Below, piece by piece: positions 34,157 to 38,061 of a DNA stretch of 38,061 bases; the stretch's first letter is position 1, and each line of letters opens with the position of its first letter. The position numbers were made by a program, and so were the translations under genes. The stretch comes from Turicibacter sp. Lineage in GTDB: Bacteria > Bacillota > Bacilli > MOL361 > Turicibacteraceae. The DNA is taken from assembly GCA_030531025.1 (NCBI GenBank), contig JAUMTV010000011.1, positions 1-38,061 on the forward strand, in the 5' to 3' direction. The notes beneath the pieces were generated by a model that did not search any database, was not told the origin of the DNA, and saw nothing but the letters and a program-made list of their open reading frames with translations.

Positions 34157-34948
34157 TCAGATACCTTTTTCTATGATTTCTATTAAAGCATTAGGTCCTT
34201 TATCTAGTAGCTCTTCAAGCTTACCACCTTGCTCACAATAAGAAATTACGGCAAACATACCTGAAATAGAGGCATATTTATCCCAAAATGGGCCTGTATT
34301 TGCTTTTAAGAATGCTTCTTTTGTTAACGAGTTTTCTTGTATTAAGTAATATCGCAACTTTTGATAAACAGATTCGCGTCGATTATTCATTTGCTCTGTA
34401 TGCCAATCTAATGCTAGCACATCTTCTTTATAAGATAAAAAGTGTGCGATTCCTTCATCAAAAACAAGTTGCTTTAAGACGTCAACCCTCGGTGAATGCT
34501 TATAATATGGATACTTTTGACTAATTAATACATGGGCAAGTTCATGTGTTAAAAAGTCAGTCGCAATATAGTCTAATTCTTCTAAACGATCCGCATACGT
34601 ACATAAGCGAACTAAGTCTAAAATGATGCAACGCATTCCTGATTGATCTTCTCTTACAAATCCATCATAAGGTTTAGTTGAACCTGCAATTAAATAAATA
34701 GCTGTAGTATCTGGAATTCTCATGTCTCCAAATATTCTGTGCCATAATACTTCGTTTAATGGTTTAAAGTTATATAATCTATTTTGAATCGTTTCATATA
34801 AATGAACTACGAGCTCTTTATTAAAATATGATGGTTCTTCAAATGTATATTGACCTGGAATAATTGAATGATAAATCCAGTGATCCTTGACCATGTTTAA
34901 ATTTCCATGCTCTAAAAATGAATCAATAATCTCCGTTTTAATAATCAT
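34157..34948 (-). CDS. Zinc metalloprotease-like protein (HExxH)
   Basis: The 263-residue product has HELAH (His135, Glu136, His139) and, 26 residues later, FDEGIAHFL with Glu165 as probable third zinc ligand. That is the gluzincin pattern. There is no signal peptide, so it is probably cytoplasmic or exported by another route. It resembles the DUF2268/DUF5700-type predicted proteases. Whether it cleaves proteins is unknown. GGGGGTGGAG lies before the start. It stands between the sigma/ABC operon and the large surface protein, on the same strand but separated from both by terminators. Confidence 0.75.
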   Translation of the reverse strand: MIIKTEIIDSFLEHGNLNMVKDHWIYHSIIPGQYTFEEPSYFNKELVVHLYETIQNRLYNFKPLNEVLWHRIFGDMRIPDTTAIYLIAGSTKPYDGFVREDQSGMRCIILDLVRLCTYADRLEELDYIATDFLTHELAHVLISQKYPYYKHSPRVDVLKQLVFDEGIAHFLSYKEDVLALDWHTEQMNNRRESVYQKLRYYLIQENSLTKEAFLKANTGPFWDKYASISGMFAVISYCEQGGKLEELLDKGPNALIEIIEKGI

Positions 34949-35035
34949 TAAGGCTCCACCCCCTCTATTATTTTACCATAATTTTATAACTAACAGGGTT
35001 TAAGCGCCAAAGCTCTACAAAATTTATCCAAATTA

Positions 35036-35070
35036 ACAAAAATACCGGTAGTTATTCTACCGGTATTTTT
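35036..35070 (-). terminator. Terminator of the large surface-protein gene
   Basis: The hairpin AAAAATACCGGTAG/CTACCGGTATTTTT ends just before the stop codon region of the gene upstream on the minus strand, with T runs on both strands. Confidence 0.9.
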
Positions 35071-35071
35071 G

Positions 35072-37906
35072 TTATTGATCTTTATTTAAATTGACACAGA
35101 TGGCTATAACACTTAATAAAGCAATTCCTCCAATGGCGATGATTTCAAGCCAGTTTTTAGAATATTCTAATCGTAAATAATCTAGTTTAACTTCTGAAGC
35201 GTACTCACCATTTGAAACAACCCAAAACTGAAGATTTAACTTATCCCCTAATTTTTCTTTAGGTATCGCCTTTTCTAAAACTTTATCGATATCATAACTA
35301 AACGTTCCAGTTTTATCAGTTGGATATTGTAAATAATAACCTCGGTCACTTCCTTCAACGTAAACAAGTAATGACCAAAGTTCATCAACCGCTTGAACAT
35401 TAATTTTAAACTGAGGGTTTTTATTTAAATCTACTTCAAAATATCCTGTTTGCATTCCGCCATTTCCATTAGGATTTAAATTAAGAACATTGGCTGTTCC
35501 ATGATAGTAGTTAATTTTAGCTAATGCATTTAAACGAGATTGCCAATGAGTGATTTTTTGTGTTGTAAATGATCGTTTCCATTCGCGTTCTTCTAACGGT
35601 TGTAAACCTTGATTAAAAATACGAACATTTTGTAAAGTGACTTCTTTATCTGCTTCATCAGCAACAATAGCAAGTTGTATCTCATGCTTTCCTAATAGAT
35701 GGAAAATTCCTGGATTTAATTTATTTAAATTATAGTTAATCGGTATGATAATATGACCTGATTCTGTACTATTTTGTAATAAATAAAAATCTTGATTATT
35801 CGTCACATCTTTAACGATTAATGACCATGGACCTGTAAAGCTTCCAACTTGTAGGTCTAGCATAGGTACTTGACTAAAATCAATCTCAAATGGCTGACTA
35901 ATTACACCACTACCAGTAGTTCCTCCAATTCGAATCTCTTTATTCTCCTCAACTAGATTTGCATATCCATTTTGGTAAGAGCTCCAATTAGCAATATCAT
36001 GAGCATGATCATTAATAAGGTATGGATTTTCATCCTTTTGAATAAAGATTCGAGCATATGAATGATCTTTTGCTCCTGTATTCGTTGTTATTTCAGCCTC
36101 TAAAATATGATAGCCATTTGTTAATTTATCGACTTGAACAGTGTAAGGTTTCGTATAAGTGACGTTTTTAAATACAGGTTTTCCATCAACATAAATTGTA
36201 ATATCAGAAACTGCTGTATCGTCTGTTGATTTAATCTCTAAATCAATTGGATAATCATCTACAATCGGTTCATACTCTGAAATTCCAACAATATTTACAG
36301 AAACCTCTACATTAGCTGTGACACTATGTTCTACTTTTCGGTCAATTTTATATTGATTATCGCCTTCATCTATTGGAATCTCTAGGACAATAACCGCATT
36401 AGTAGACTTAATTTTAACATCTGTTTCACTCGTAACACCTTCTGCAATAAAGCTGTGACTCACCATATCATATAAATCAACTTTACCCTCACTTTGAATG
36501 TTATACTTTACCGTCTGCTCTTCTTCATATGGATTAAACATTAAAAAGGTTGGATATTGCTTGTCTTCATCAACATAATATTCATTTGTATTTAAATCTA
36601 CTTTCAAAATGCCATCAATATTAGTTGGTTCGATCATAGCACCTAATAATCCTAAATAGGCTCCACTTAATACTGATAATTTTTGATCACTTGTTTCACG
36701 ATCTTTCTCAACTTTTTCAGTTGGGATTAAATCTACATAAGTTGGATCATTCACATCATAAAAGAGATTTATATTTTGTGTAACATTTAATAAGTAACGT
36801 CCGACTTCAACGGCATAACGTTGATCATATTTTAACATTGGAACTAAGGCAGTTGCCCCAACTATACTTTGGAAGGAATAAGGTGCTCCTCCATACTGTG
36901 TGCGTTCTCCGATTAAACCTGTCCCATATTCTTCTTTTAAGATTCCATATTCATGTCGATAATCACTTTGGGTAAAAAAGAATTCCATATATTTTGCTGT
37001 ATTAAAGTTATAATCTTCAACTGCATTTAGTCGTGCTGATAAGTAGGGAAGATATAAGTATAACAATTCATAGCCTGGATTACGTTGAAACTCATCTAAA
37101 TAGTTCATACATAAAGCCGCTGCTTTCATGTACTTTCTATCATTAAACTTTTGAAAAGCATAATACTCTAGTAATGCTACACCTGCGGCTGCATCAGGCT
37201 CGACCCATTCACCGTTATCAAATGGTTTCTTATTTTTAAAATCGTAACCTGTATATCCAAAATCAACAATTCCATCACTACCACCTAAGTCCATAACAAC
37301 CTCGTACCAAGTATCAGCAATGTTACGAAGCATCGCATCTGAATCTACGGTTGCTTCATAACGATCCATTAACATAAAATACATTAAAGCTGGATAGATT
37401 TGTTGCCAAAAACTCAGTTCTGTACTATCTACATCTTGATAATTTAAAAATGTCCCTTCACCATTTTTAATATTATAATACGCCTCAACAAATTGAACGA
37501 GTTCTTGCAACTTTTCTTCCCCAATACTCTCTTTATTTAACTTTTCAGCAGATAATAAAGCACCAATTAAAGTTAATGCTTGGGTAGTCTGACTATCCCG
37601 TTCTTCATCTGTATAAGTAACCACTCCGACCGTTTCACGTCCAGTATTCTCAGAGACTGCCTCATGAAACATTAAATTATAATCATTCATATTAAATAAC
37701 ATTTCATTAAACTTTGTCGCTTTATCCCGCCAATCAATATAACGATAGTTTGCTGGAAGATATGGAATATCACGCGTGGCTTGAATATATTTATAAATCG
37801 ATTCTGACTTCGCTTCTTCTGCATTTACTGTTTGGGTTCCAAAAGCAACCGTCACGATAAAACATATGAAAGATAATCCAAATAAAAAGAGCTGCTTCAA
37901 CTTCAT
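35072..37906 (-). CDS. Large secreted protein anchored by a C-terminal membrane helix
   Basis: The 944-residue product has a signal peptide (LFLFGLSFICFIVTVAFGTQ, cleavage after VNA-EE near residue 30). A mostly helical region (about 35-420) looks like an alpha/alpha-barrel of the six-hairpin-glycosidase type (WVEPDAAAGVALLEYYAFQK, LLYLYLPYLSARLN). Beta-rich domains follow: an Ig-like domain (about 530-620), then two related jelly-roll-like domains (about 640-780 and 790-915). A C-terminal helix (LEIIAIGGIALLSVIAICV) and a short basic end complete it. It likely acts on a polysaccharide at the cell surface, but I cannot name the family or substrate. The start at 37906 has GAGGTG upstream. Confidence 0.75.
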   Translation of the reverse strand: MKLKQLFLFGLSFICFIVTVAFGTQTVNAEEAKSESIYKYIQATRDIPYLPANYRYIDWRDKATKFNEMLFNMNDYNLMFHEAVSENTGRETVGVVTYTDEERDSQTTQALTLIGALLSAEKLNKESIGEEKLQELVQFVEAYYNIKNGEGTFLNYQDVDSTELSFWQQIYPALMYFMLMDRYEATVDSDAMLRNIADTWYEVVMDLGGSDGIVDFGYTGYDFKNKKPFDNGEWVEPDAAAGVALLEYYAFQKFNDRKYMKAAALCMNYLDEFQRNPGYELLYLYLPYLSARLNAVEDYNFNTAKYMEFFFTQSDYRHEYGILKEEYGTGLIGERTQYGGAPYSFQSIVGATALVPMLKYDQRYAVEVGRYLLNVTQNINLFYDVNDPTYVDLIPTEKVEKDRETSDQKLSVLSGAYLGLLGAMIEPTNIDGILKVDLNTNEYYVDEDKQYPTFLMFNPYEEEQTVKYNIQSEGKVDLYDMVSHSFIAEGVTSETDVKIKSTNAVIVLEIPIDEGDNQYKIDRKVEHSVTANVEVSVNIVGISEYEPIVDDYPIDLEIKSTDDTAVSDITIYVDGKPVFKNVTYTKPYTVQVDKLTNGYHILEAEITTNTGAKDHSYARIFIQKDENPYLINDHAHDIANWSSYQNGYANLVEENKEIRIGGTTGSGVISQPFEIDFSQVPMLDLQVGSFTGPWSLIVKDVTNNQDFYLLQNSTESGHIIIPINYNLNKLNPGIFHLLGKHEIQLAIVADEADKEVTLQNVRIFNQGLQPLEEREWKRSFTTQKITHWQSRLNALAKINYYHGTANVLNLNPNGNGGMQTGYFEVDLNKNPQFKINVQAVDELWSLLVYVEGSDRGYYLQYPTDKTGTFSYDIDKVLEKAIPKEKLGDKLNLQFWVVSNGEYASEVKLDYLRLEYSKNWLEIIAIGGIALLSVIAICVNLNKDQ

Positions 37907-37970
37907 CCCAATCACCTCTAAAAATTCGTAATTTACCTTCATTAGTATTTACCACTACGAACTAATTATG

Positions 37971-38020
37971 TAGAAATTGGGCGAACTATATAAAAACAGA
38001 GAAATAATCTACATTTTCAG
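37971..38020. repeat. Dispersed intergenic repeat, copy 2
   Basis: ATGTAGAAATT (as at 13919) is followed by CTATATAAAAACAGAGAAAT and AATCTACATTTTCAG (37986-38020), close to 297-331. It lies in the upstream region of the large surface-protein gene and could hold part of its promoter. Confidence 0.45.
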
Positions 38021-38061
38021 AATCATACTCAGTTTCTAGTCCTTTTTAAGTTCAAGGCCAA

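Overview
The window is AT-rich (roughly one third G+C) DNA with strong AGGAGG-type ribosome binding sites, many ATG/TTG starts and tight Rho-independent terminators. This fits a low-GC Firmicute. The gene set (small type II-A Cas9, RNase J, PyrR, ThiT under a TPP riboswitch, KtrB-type K+ transporter, DUF4080 radical SAM protein, MgtE) suggests a gut member of the Bacilli/Erysipelotrichia such as Turicibacter; that name is an inference from gene style, not a search result.

Layout. Positions 1-1900 hold the 5' end of an outward-reading gene, a structured non-coding block flanked by direct repeats, a decayed membrane-protein gene, and an intact pair of an XRE regulator and a small membrane protein. 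Positions 1952-9126 are a complete type II-A CRISPR-Cas locus, all on the minus strand: cas9, tracrRNA, cas1, cas2, a long csn2, leader and a 21-repeat array. The tracrRNA, the repeat and the proteins resemble Streptococcus thermophilus CRISPR1 (St1Cas9). Positions 9297-12931 carry an OmpR/histidine kinase pair and mgtE, the latter preceded by a possible acidic leader peptide inside a terminator-like stem. Positions 13077-18908 are mostly housekeeping genes: two HAD phosphatases, a 48-residue membrane protein, an SdpI-like protein, thiT with its TPP riboswitch, mutY, a PH-domain protein and pyrR. Positions 19069-28938 hold a MacB/FtsX-type ABC pair, the radical SAM protein, the K+ transporter, a GntR/UTRA regulator, a DUF6176 protein and RNase J.

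Positions 28949-33607 form a compact five-gene minus-strand operon: ECF-type sigma factor, membrane protein with an acidic N-terminus, ABC ATPase and two ABC-2-type permeases. The sigma factor has no usual start codon for its full reading frame: it either begins at ATT or is frameshifted in a run of A right after an ATG. Positions 33608-34156 are non-coding with several stacked hairpins. A zinc metalloprotease and a large secreted, C-terminally membrane-anchored protein fill the remainder.

The points most worth following up are the sigma factor start problem and its operon, the mgtE leader peptide/attenuator, the repeated structured intergenic element (373-521 and 13995-14092), the palindromic CRISPR leader, and the inverted repeat upstream of cas9.
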